From positions 1 through 9,500 of the forward strand of contig JAOZPL010000057.1 of NCBI GenBank assembly GCA_029932795.1: DNA of 9,500 nt. Reading direction: 5' to 3'. Source of the DNA: Candidatus Zixiibacteriota bacterium. Its GTDB lineage: Bacteria; Zixibacteria; MSB-5A5; GN15; FEB-12. This document shows positions 1 through 7,174 of the stretch, one piece after another (the first letter of the stretch is position 1; the number at the start of each line of letters is the position of its first letter). The position numbers and the translations under genes are program-made. The notes beneath the pieces were generated by a model that ran no database searches, had not been told where the DNA came from, and saw only the letters and a list, made by a program, of their open reading frames with translations.

Positions 1-1072
1 GTTGATCAGGAAGCTCAATGATCTGGACCAGGATCAGTTACCGGCCGGATCGGAAGTGCTGGTACCTGACAATCCGGCCTCGGCCCCGGTTACAAAGATC
101 GCACCCTGGAACGATCGTGTCTCAGTCGGGACTACCCGTGGTTTGCTCGAATACGACGGCGTCGGGTGGAGCCGTGCCGGTATCCGCAAGCTCGGTAACA
201 AGCCGATGGTGGATCTCGCCACTGCGAAGGAGGAGACATGGTTTGCCGGCGAGGATCGCATCATCACCAGGGGCAAAGGTCGTACCGAAATTTCGCTTAT
301 GCACGTAAACTGGCTGCCGGAACTGACGGATGACCTGTACTATGAGTTCCTGTCTGTAGTCAAGAGCACGGAGAGCTGGGGTACGCTGGGTGGTAATGTC
401 ACCTTCCTTTCCTACGGATCCATCCAGTTCACGGATAAGGAGGGGAACCTTACAGGCGTCTTCGATGCCTTTGAGATCGCCTTTACACTTTCCTATGGAG
501 CTGCTCTGACCAACAAACTCGCCGGTGGAATATCAGCCAAGGTCATTCACTCCCGGCTGGCGGATCAGGGTGCGACGCCGTTCGAAGAGGGTGATGGAAT
601 AGCCACGGGCTTCGCAATTGACCTCGGCCTGCTTTACAGACAGAGTTCGCGGCTCACCTGGGGAATGACAATCACCAATATCGGTCCGAAGTTTTCCTAT
701 ATTGATGCTGCTCAATCTGACGACCTGCCGCGGAATTTCTCTTTTGGATTCGCTTATAAGCTGCTTCGATCCGAGTACTACACCCTGCTTGTAACTGCTG
801 AGGTGAATAAAATACTGGTCACTCTCGACGAGGGCTTGAGCCAGGAACTCAAGCAGGTTGTCCTCAACGGTGGTACGGAGTTCACGTACGCCGATATGTT
901 CTCCGCGCGGGCCGGATATATCTATGACCAGGAAGGTAAGGTCAAGACGGTGACACTTGGTGCCGGGCTGTCGTTGTTTGAGAGGTTCAGGTTTGACTTC
1001 GCCTATATCCCGCATAACGAGAGTGTAGCGCTGGCCAATACGCTTCGTGTTTCGATCACGGTGTTGCCGTAG
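1..1072 (+). CDS. PorV/PorQ-family outer-membrane beta-barrel protein, 5'-truncated, with propeller-like segment
   Basis: The frame is open from the left edge, so this is the C-terminal 356 residues of a longer protein; the TTG at base 2 is not a credible start. From about residue 97 to the end the sequence reads as a PorV/PorQ-type barrel: MHVNWLPELTDDLYYEF (from residue 100), GTLGGNVTFLSYG, FAIDLGLLYR, NIGPKFSYIDA followed by DDLPRNFSFGFAYKLL, RAGYIYDQEGK, and FRFDFAYIP near the end. In known PorV proteins this is an outer-membrane barrel of the type IX secretion system that receives cargo from the SprA/Sov translocon and passes it to the surface attachment complex. Residues ~30-95 are different: VSVGTTRGLLEYDG and VDLATAKEETWFAGEDRI resemble two blades of a two-component-regulator-type beta-propeller. 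The gene ends in SITVLP, without a terminal aromatic residue. It is followed after 30 bases by the protease gene. The family call is firm; a role as a T9SS shuttle rather than a generic PorV/PorQ paralog is inferred. Confidence 0.85.
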   Translation, partial: LIRKLNDLDQDQLPAGSEVLVPDNPASAPVTKIAPWNDRVSVGTTRGLLEYDGVGWSRAGIRKLGNKPMVDLATAKEETWFAGEDRIITRGKGRTEISLMHVNWLPELTDDLYYEFLSVVKSTESWGTLGGNVTFLSYGSIQFTDKEGNLTGVFDAFEIAFTLSYGAALTNKLAGGISAKVIHSRLADQGATPFEEGDGIATGFAIDLGLLYRQSSRLTWGMTITNIGPKFSYIDAAQSDDLPRNFSFGFAYKLLRSEYYTLLVTAEVNKILVTLDEGLSQELKQVVLNGGTEFTYADMFSARAGYIYDQEGKVKTVTLGAGLSLFERFRFDFAYIPHNESVALANTLRVSITVLP

Positions 1073-1087
1073 CGGAAAGGATTCTTC

Positions 1088-1096
1088 AGAGGAGGA
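1088..1096 (+). promoter_or_regulatory. Strong Shine-Dalgarno of the M6 protease gene
   Basis: AGAGGAGGA lies 6 bases upstream of the ATG at 1103, in the 30-base gap after the PorV-like gene. It is the best ribosome binding site in the window and fixes the protease start. The downstream genes have shorter or no recognisable sites, which suggests that the protease is the most efficiently initiated product of the set. Confidence 0.8.
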
Positions 1097-1102
1097 TTTT
1101 GG

Positions 1103-4100
1103 ATGTTGCGCTTTACAGGAGTAGTGGTATTAGCTTTGATTGTGGCGGTCCCTGTGGCCGCCGGCGACAAGCTCCTGTTCGGCACTAAAGAGCGACTGCC
1201 CGAGGTTCCCGGCGATAACTATGTTCGCCATCACGGCCTCCTGTCGGAGATGCCGGCCAGCACGTTCATTCCTCTCGACCGGCCACGCCAGTGGTCCCTC
1301 CCGACGCAGGCGCTGGCTCCGGATTTTGACACGACCATCCACTGCCTTGTTCTCCGATTCAATTTCCTGCGGGAGGATCCGGACAATCCCAACACTACCG
1401 GCCTTGGTGTGATGGACCTCTCACCCCACCCCCTGCCGAACGAATTCAATTCAGCCACGCCGGAGGATTCTATCGAGTACCTCAATAGGGTCGGGCATTT
1501 CATTGATCCGCCGCCGCATGATTCTGTCTATTTTGATCGGCACATGCGAGCTCTCAATACCTACTGGCAGACTGTCTCAGAGGGTAGAATAAACCTGGAC
1601 TGGGACATATTCCCGCCTGCAAAGGACTCCGTGTACCAGTTGCCACATGAAATGAGCTACTACGGACGTTGTGGCCCCGAGATGAACGAAATCATCAAAG
1701 GCCTGGAGTATTATTTCATCGACTGTATTCGACTGGTTGACCCGGATATTGATTTCTCGGGCTACGACGCCATCTTTCTTATACATGCCGGTTCTGATCG
1801 TCAGAATGATATCGGTTTCCCTCCGACGTGCAATGACCTCTACACCGGGTACATCCGGTTCCGTCACGCAGTCCCGGTAGACGGCGGGGCTCGCTCTGTG
1901 AGGACGGCGCTGTTGATGCCGGAGACCTGCGTTCAGGATAACCGGGCGACGGCACTGAATGCCGCCCTAGCGCATGAATTCGGCCATCAACTCGGTCTGA
2001 TTGATCTGTATGACACGAGGAACTTCGTATCCCTGCTCGGAGATTTTGCCCTGATGGATCATAACGGATTTGGATCGGGGATAGATTTCGATTTTCCGGC
2101 CGGTAAGGTATTTGGTGCAATTCCAGTTTATCCGTCGGCCTGGTCCAGAGCCTATCTAGGGTTCACACCGGTGATTGATGTTCGCCGTGGTGATTCAGTC
2201 AGAATCGTTGCCGCCGAGGCCGAATCCGACGCTGTCAAGATTGTGCGAGTGCCGATTTCAGAGAAGGAGTACTATCTGATTGAGAACCGCAACGATACCC
2301 TCAAAGGTGGGATCTACAACGACACAATCGGCACTCAATTTGATACTCTCACCAATGTCATCCTGGGACCGGCCAGACGTGACACGGATAATTTCATAGT
2401 CCAGACCGGAGAGTATGATTTCCTGCTGCCGGGTTCCGGGATGCTTATTTTCCACGTCGATGAAGCTGTAGCGCAGCTCGATTATGACGGTAACGGCGAG
2501 TGCAATTTTATCAATAATCATCTCCAGTGGGACCCCAGCCGGAAATTCGTCACGCTGATCGAAGGGGACGGACTGGTCAATTTCGGCGGTATCTATCAAT
2601 CCGGTTATGGACGAGCTGAGGACATGTTTCGCGAGGACCGCAACGATGCCTTCACGCCCATTACCAACCCGCCGGCAATTGACAACTCCGGTAACAACAC
2701 CCGCGTCTGGCTGACCGGTATCACGCGCGCGACCGACACCACCCTGCCCAAACGGCCTTATATGGACAGTGTCATGTATTTTGATGTGGAAACCGAAAAG
2801 CTGGTCGAGAACTTTCCGGTGCGAGTCGGTGTGCCTGCTATCGGTCTCTCGTCAATCGCTGATGATCTCAACGACGACGGCGTTGATGAAATCATAGTCG
2901 CCTCGAACAGGCTGCTGTCGGTTTTCACCACCACCGGCGATAACTTTCTGCGGGCGATCGATCCTTTCGATGACAGCCTGATCTACTATGATACGGTAAT
3001 AACCTTTGTCGACACCATCGGGGACCCTCATACCTCTTTTCAGACGTGGCCGGGTTATCCGGTTCCGTTGTATGTGCTGGCACCTGACACGATCTCTGCC
3101 GGGCCCGTAACCGGCGACTTTGGCATGGGTGGTGAGAAGTATGTGGCAATCGGTTACCCAACCGGAGACGACAGCGGAAAGGTGGTGCTCTACGCTCCTC
3201 AGGATGTAGATGACGATGGCCGGGCAGATACAATCAGTGCACCGATCCTGACTATCGGCAAGCCTGTTGCCCTATCTTTTGGGGAAGTGCTGTGGGTGCT
3301 AACCGATAGCGGATATGTGTACCGGCAGGATAGTCTGTCCGTTGCGCCCGGAGCAATATACCTGTTGTCCGAGGATGACTATCACGGTATCTGTAGGGCA
3401 GGCAACCGGCTGATCGTTATGGGAGGGACGATGTTCCCGTACAGCTACGAAACGAGGGTTTATTGTCTTGTGGACACATTGATATATGGGTTTGCGCTGA
3501 CCGGGCGTTACAATTTCGGACCGATTGCAGTGGATATGAACCTCGATAACCAACCGGAGATCGTGGCGTTTTCCGATGACGGTGACGGGTTCCTGTTGAC
3601 TGTCGACACCACCAGCGAGGCCCCGAACTTTTCTGTCCTGCAGCAAAAAGCAACCGGGTTCCAGATGGTGGTCAATCCGACCGCCGGTGATTTTGACCTT
3701 GACGGCTACCCGGATATTATCATTGGCGGGCAAAACACTCTTTACGCCTTCAGTGCAGAAATGGTGCTCAAGACGAACTTTTTTGTCGAAGTGGATGATC
3801 GTCACCCCGATATGGATATCATCACGCCGGTGGTGGTGGCTGATATTCAGGGCAGCGAGTATCCTGATTTGATCTTCTCGAACAATGCCGGCAATGTGTA
3901 CGTATACGGGGAAGAGGGTCCGGCTTACGGTTTCCCGGTCTCATCCGGTGAGCAGACAGCAGGTTACTCGGACGGCGCTGCCCTTGTGTTCCACGACTCC
4001 ACCGGCGGCAAGCTCGGTTATCTTGGCGGAGACGGCTGGTTCTATGCCTGGGAAGTCGATGCCGACACAGTTCATGATTTCTGGCCGATGGGTGGTGCCT

Positions 4101-4447
4101 CTCCGTCTGGTACCTTTGCCATGGATCAGAGCCTTCTACCCGAAGAGCGGGAATATGTCGATAATTTCCCTGAAGATCAGTTCTACAACTGGCCCAACCC
4201 GGTCGTAGACGGTATAACCCACATACGCTATTTCCTTGGCCAGCCGGCCGGAAACGTGACATTGAATATCTACGATCTCTCAGGGGAACGCATCGCCACT
4301 CTGGATGGTACTACTGTTGGTGGGTTTGACAACGAAGTCCTGTGGGATTGCAGCCATGTCACGCCGGGAGTGTACCGTTGTGTGATCGAAGTTGACTTTG
4401 ACGGCGACCGCAAGACAGCCTTCACCGATATCGCGGTTATAAGATAG
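1103..4447 (+). CDS. Secreted M6-family (immune inhibitor A-like) metalloprotease with FG-GAP/VCBS-like repeats and C-terminal sorting-type tail
   Basis: The product is 1114 residues and begins with a signal peptide (hydrophobic residues ~5-20, likely cleavage near VAAG). The zinc site is HEFGHQLGLIDLYD at residues 291-304: H291 and H295 ligands, E292 catalytic, D301 at the third-ligand position, as in M6 peptidases. GDFALMDHNGFG with M318 fits the Met-turn. Further M6 features are EYYLIENR (389-396), PGSGMLIFHVDE (HVDE at 451-454) and a calcium-type DYDGNGE (460-466). From ~570 to ~1000 come beta-propeller-like repeats with Asp-rich loops: DLNDDGVDE (~588), DVDDDGRAD (701), DMNLDNQPE (811), DFDLDGYPD (863), DIQGSEYPD (914), typical of FG-GAP/VCBS repeats. 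The last ~87 residues, from YNWPNP (1028), with LNIYDLSGERIATL and VTPGVYRCVIEV, match a FlgD-like/T9SS type A sorting fold. The product probably cleaves proteins at or beyond the cell surface. Substrate is unknown. The PorV-like gene immediately upstream supports type IX export. Confidence 0.9.
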   Translation: MLRFTGVVVLALIVAVPVAAGDKLLFGTKERLPEVPGDNYVRHHGLLSEMPASTFIPLDRPRQWSLPTQALAPDFDTTIHCLVLRFNFLREDPDNPNTTGLGVMDLSPHPLPNEFNSATPEDSIEYLNRVGHFIDPPPHDSVYFDRHMRALNTYWQTVSEGRINLDWDIFPPAKDSVYQLPHEMSYYGRCGPEMNEIIKGLEYYFIDCIRLVDPDIDFSGYDAIFLIHAGSDRQNDIGFPPTCNDLYTGYIRFRHAVPVDGGARSVRTALLMPETCVQDNRATALNAALAHEFGHQLGLIDLYDTRNFVSLLGDFALMDHNGFGSGIDFDFPAGKVFGAIPVYPSAWSRAYLGFTPVIDVRRGDSVRIVAAEAESDAVKIVRVPISEKEYYLIENRNDTLKGGIYNDTIGTQFDTLTNVILGPARRDTDNFIVQTGEYDFLLPGSGMLIFHVDEAVAQLDYDGNGECNFINNHLQWDPSRKFVTLIEGDGLVNFGGIYQSGYGRAEDMFREDRNDAFTPITNPPAIDNSGNNTRVWLTGITRATDTTLPKRPYMDSVMYFDVETEKLVENFPVRVGVPAIGLSSIADDLNDDGVDEIIVASNRLLSVFTTTGDNFLRAIDPFDDSLIYYDTVITFVDTIGDPHTSFQTWPGYPVPLYVLAPDTISAGPVTGDFGMGGEKYVAIGYPTGDDSGKVVLYAPQDVDDDGRADTISAPILTIGKPVALSFGEVLWVLTDSGYVYRQDSLSVAPGAIYLLSEDDYHGICRAGNRLIVMGGTMFPYSYETRVYCLVDTLIYGFALTGRYNFGPIAVDMNLDNQPEIVAFSDDGDGFLLTVDTTSEAPNFSVLQQKATGFQMVVNPTAGDFDLDGYPDIIIGGQNTLYAFSAEMVLKTNFFVEVDDRHPDMDIITPVVVADIQGSEYPDLIFSNNAGNVYVYGEEGPAYGFPVSSGEQTAGYSDGAALVFHDSTGGKLGYLGGDGWFYAWEVDADTVHDFWPMGGASPSGTFAMDQSLLPEEREYVDNFPEDQFYNWPNPVVDGITHIRYFLGQPAGNVTLNIYDLSGERIATLDGTTVGGFDNEVLWDCSHVTPGVYRCVIEVDFDGDRKTAFTDIAVIR

Positions 4448-4455
4448 GATATGAA

Positions 4456-5373
4456 ATGAGACAGAGATGCAAAGGCGGTGCAGCCGCAGCAGCGTTGACA
4501 TTTTTTTTACTAACGGGCAATGTCGGTTCAGCAACGCAATTGCAGCCGTCCGTGTTTGATCGCGGACTGCAGGAGATCAAGCAGCAGTACTCATTGTCTG
4601 CCCTTGACGCTGGCGGATATGGCCAGCAGGCTAACAGCCTCGGTGCCGGCTCAGCTTTTGACAAATCTGCAGCAGTCGGGCGCAAGTCTCCGACCAAAGC
4701 CTTTGTGCTGTCTCTGGTGGTTCCCGGCCTGGGTCAGTATTACTATGGCAGCCGCACCAAGCCGTTTCTTTTCCTCGGTACCGAGATAGCTGCCTGGGCG
4801 TTGCATATCAAATGGCACAATGATGGTGAGGACCGGACCGACGAGTTCGAGGCCTATGCGGACGCCTACTGGAAAGAGCAACGGTACACGTCCTATCTGC
4901 AGACGGCCTATAAGGTGGATGATGACGAGGAATTGCCGACCGGCACAGGAGGCATGACTCACCACCTTCCGGATACCCCGACGCAGCAGTATTACGAGAT
5001 GATCGGTAAATACGATCAGTTCTCCTGGGGGTGGGTTGACGCATACGCTGATGGTGATACGTCTCACACTCTTGAAGCGGGGTATGCAGACAGGTACATT
5101 ACCGAAGAGGTTCCCCACTCAGCACACCGCAACAGCTATGTCACCATACGGCAGAAGGCCAACGATGCCTTTGACAGGGCCAACCGGATGATTGTTGTTT
5201 CCATGGCCAACAGGATAATCAGCGCCTTTGAAGCTTACTTCGTCACGAGGAGCGTGAACCGGCGGGAGAAGGATCAGAGCACCACATTTGGGCGAGTGAA
5301 GATGAAGGCTGAATTGAAATCATACAGCGATCTTTATGATACACCGTTTCTGAACGTGAGCTACAGGTTCTAA
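4456..5373 (+). CDS. DUF5683-like envelope protein (first of a tandem pair)
   Basis: The product has 305 residues. A signal peptide or N-terminal membrane segment (AAAAALTFFLLTGNVGSA) precedes a low-complexity linker. The core starts at residue 78: SPTKAFVLSLVVPGLGQYYY, the SxxxPGxGQxY signature of the DUF5683 family, followed by a hydrophobic stretch (~102-118). A long acidic/aromatic middle region (WKEQRYTSYLQTAYKVDDDEE and on) leads to a second hydrophobic helix, MIVVSMANRIISAFEAYF (245-262). The protein ends TPFLNVSYRF, an alternating strand with terminal Phe. Function of the family is unknown to me. The start at 4456 is supported by AGGA (4446-4449), which overlaps the protease stop codon; the gap is 8 bases, so translation is likely coupled. 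An ATG at 4451 opens only a two-codon frame. The next gene is a diverged copy of the same family. Confidence 0.8.
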   Translation: MRQRCKGGAAAAALTFFLLTGNVGSATQLQPSVFDRGLQEIKQQYSLSALDAGGYGQQANSLGAGSAFDKSAAVGRKSPTKAFVLSLVVPGLGQYYYGSRTKPFLFLGTEIAAWALHIKWHNDGEDRTDEFEAYADAYWKEQRYTSYLQTAYKVDDDEELPTGTGGMTHHLPDTPTQQYYEMIGKYDQFSWGWVDAYADGDTSHTLEAGYADRYITEEVPHSAHRNSYVTIRQKANDAFDRANRMIVVSMANRIISAFEAYFVTRSVNRREKDQSTTFGRVKMKAELKSYSDLYDTPFLNVSYRF

Positions 5374-5384
5374 GGGTGTCACGG

Positions 5385-6194
5385 ATGGTTAATATGAAGA
5401 GGATGATCGCGGTAGCATTGGTGTTATTAGCATCGGCAACTGTTGCCGAAGCGGCTAAGCTCAAGGCGACTCCGGTACAGGATGCGTTCGCCGCGTCCCT
5501 GGCTCTTGGTGCCTGGCAGGATAAGACCGGTAATGGGAATAACTCCAGGACCTGGTCCGAAACAAGCAGCCGGGTCGACTCTCATCATGACACTCCCGAC
5601 AGGAAATCCATATTCAAGGCCGGTCTTCTCTCAGCGCTGATACCCGGTGGCGGGGAGTATTATCTGGGTCATCGAAAAAAGGCACGCTACTTCTTTGCAG
5701 CCGAAGCTTTGACCTGGGTTGGTTTTATTTCCTTCCGTACCTATGGTAACTGGAAGGAGGACGACTTTATTCGGTATGCCGCGACTCATGCCAACGCCCA
5801 GCTCAAAGACAAAGACGACGAATTCCGCGATCTTGTCGGTTTCTATGATGACATCGATCAGTATAACTCGGCCGGGCGGATCTTTGACCCGGATCGCCCC
5901 TACCTTGAGGACATACCAGCAAACCACTGGCGGTGGAAAGCGGAGGAGGATAAGGACAGTTACCGGGAGCTGAAAAACCGGAGTCGGGAGGCCTTTCGCC
6001 GCGCTGATTTTATGCTTGGGGCGGCTCTTGTCAACCGTGTTATATCTATCGTCGACGCCGTTCGTGACGCCAGGCGAGCACTGCGGCGTCTGGAGAATCC
6101 CTTTTCGCGGAATAGCAACAAGAAGCTGAAGCTGGTGATCAATCCCTTCCGAGCCAACTACCAGATCAGGTTAACCCTCTTTACAGATTTTTAA
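5385..6194 (+). CDS. DUF5683-like envelope protein (second of a tandem pair)
   Basis: From ATG 5385 the product is 269 residues; I chose this start because AAGGG (5372-5376) lies 8 bases upstream. A GTG at 5376 in the same frame would add three residues, and ATG 5394 would remove three. The signal peptide is MKRMIAVALVLLASATVAEA. The core mirrors the upstream gene: LLSALIPGGGEYYLGHRKKA (PGGGEYYLG at 87-95), a hydrophobic segment AAEALTWVGFISF, a charged central part, then FMLGAALVNRVISIVDAVRD (from 209), aligning with the MANRIISAFEAYF helix of the neighbour. The usual Q of PGxGQ is E here. It ends YQIRLTLFTDF, again an amphipathic strand with terminal Phe. Similarity to the neighbour is limited to these blocks, so the duplication is old. 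Function is unknown; an envelope location is inferred from the signal peptide and C-terminus. Confidence 0.78.
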   Translation: MVNMKRMIAVALVLLASATVAEAAKLKATPVQDAFAASLALGAWQDKTGNGNNSRTWSETSSRVDSHHDTPDRKSIFKAGLLSALIPGGGEYYLGHRKKARYFFAAEALTWVGFISFRTYGNWKEDDFIRYAATHANAQLKDKDDEFRDLVGFYDDIDQYNSAGRIFDPDRPYLEDIPANHWRWKAEEDKDSYRELKNRSREAFRRADFMLGAALVNRVISIVDAVRDARRALRRLENPFSRNSNKKLKLVINPFRANYQIRLTLFTDF

Positions 6195-6196
6195 GC

Positions 6197-7162
6197 ATGA
6201 CCACCCTGCCACACAGGCTGCTGGTGCCGGCCCTTCTCTTGATTCTGGTCGGATGTGGTGGTAACTCCGGGATCAGGCCCGGCCCGGAGAGTTCAATACC
6301 GAAGCCTGTGGCGTTGTTGCTCGACAAGGAGATTTCCGGGCTGATACTGGGTCAGAGACTGCGCCAGCCGGCGGGGGTTGCGGTTGACAATCGCGGCGCC
6401 CTGTATCTCTGTGACGCCGGTAACAATCGGGTTATCCGTTTCGAGCCTGATCTTCGCTCATCCAGGGAGATGGGTGGGTATGGGAGTCAACCCGGTCTAT
6501 TTGATCAGCCGAGCTTTCTCGTAGTAGACAATAACCTGAATCTTCTTGTCTCGGATGCAGGGAACAAACGACTTGCCCGTTACAACAGCAAGCTCAATTA
6601 CGTTGACGAGATCCTGTTGATCGACGACGAAGACCCCCTCAAGTATGGTATCGCCTCCGGTGTGGCCGTGAACGAATATGGTGAGGTCTGGATGTCCGAC
6701 CGGGAAAACAACCGGGTCGTGGTGTTTGACAATGTTGGGCGGTTCAGCCGCTTTATCGGTGAATTCGGGTATTCCGGCGGGCAACTGTCCAGCCCGGGGA
6801 AAATCATCTATGATAACCATGACCGGTTTTTTGTCTGCGATGCCGGTAACAGTCGGATTGTTGTTTACGATGATTATGGAAACTTCTCCCGTCAGATCAC
6901 AAATCAGGCCTTTGATTATCCTGTCGCCGTTACTTTTGATAAGGGTCACCACCTGTGGATTCTTGACGGTGCAACCGGGCGCCTGTTCTATTTTTCCAGG
7001 AACGGCAGGGAACTGATGGTGACCGGACCACTCCTTCCGGGCACGAACCTCCCGCTGCGGAATCCGACCGATATTGCAATGTTGCCGGATGGTCGTCTGG
7101 TTATCTCTGACACCGGTAACAATCGGGTGCTGGTCTGCCGCATTGTTTTTGAGGAACTGTAA
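6197..7162 (+). CDS. NHL-repeat six-bladed beta-propeller lipoprotein
   Basis: The product has 321 residues. A lipoprotein signal peptide ends in the lipobox LVGC (residues 17-20), with C20 the predicted lipidated Cys, followed by a short GGNSG linker. NHL repeats then fill the protein. The conserved D-x-x-N/G-x-R turn occurs six times: DAGNNR (73), DAGNKR (120), DRENNR (168), DAGNSR (215), DGATGR (257) and DTGNNR (305), spaced 47, 48, 47, 42 and 48 residues, which fits a complete six-bladed propeller. Each is preceded by the typical P-xx-V/I-A-V-D...G-xx-L/V-x-V/I strand pattern. Blade five is the most degenerate, lacking the Asn. NHL propellers generally bind protein or other ligands and some have enzymatic activity (peptidyl-glycine lyase type); no catalytic role is visible here. 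The gene starts 2 bases after the preceding stop with no clear ribosome binding site, suggesting translational coupling. Confidence 0.9.
   Translation: MTTLPHRLLVPALLLILVGCGGNSGIRPGPESSIPKPVALLLDKEISGLILGQRLRQPAGVAVDNRGALYLCDAGNNRVIRFEPDLRSSREMGGYGSQPGLFDQPSFLVVDNNLNLLVSDAGNKRLARYNSKLNYVDEILLIDDEDPLKYGIASGVAVNEYGEVWMSDRENNRVVVFDNVGRFSRFIGEFGYSGGQLSSPGKIIYDNHDRFFVCDAGNSRIVVYDDYGNFSRQITNQAFDYPVAVTFDKGHHLWILDGATGRLFYFSRNGRELMVTGPLLPGTNLPLRNPTDIAMLPDGRLVISDTGNNRVLVCRIVFEEL
6417..7128 (+). repeat. Dispersed 16-bp exact repeat inside NHL blades one and six
   Basis: CCGGTAACAATCGGGT occurs at 6417-6432 and 7113-7128, encoding the same turn (GNNRV) of the first and last blades; a near copy, GCCGGTAACAGTCGGAT, starts at 6841 in blade four. 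This is conservation of a coding motif at DNA level within the NHL gene and could reflect blade duplication or exchange. It is not a mobile element. Confidence 0.6.
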
Positions 7163-7174
7163 CTCGATTGGACT

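Noticed and set aside
2..4. TTG as start codon of the first gene
   Set aside because: The frame is open to the window edge, no ribosome binding site can be seen and the sequence there has no signal peptide, although an outer-membrane protein must have one; the gene begins upstream.
533..1015. 160-codon open frame on the minus strand
   Set aside because: It is antisense to the well-conserved barrel part of the PorV-like gene and has no features of its own.
3299..3805. 168-codon open frame on the minus strand
   Set aside because: It is fully inside the protease gene's Asp-rich repeat region and mirrors its codon pattern; there is no ribosome binding site or recognisable motif.
4495..4525. TTGACA promoter-like -35 element
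   Set aside because: It lies inside the signal-peptide coding region of the first DUF5683-like gene and no matching -10 element occurs about 17 bases downstream.
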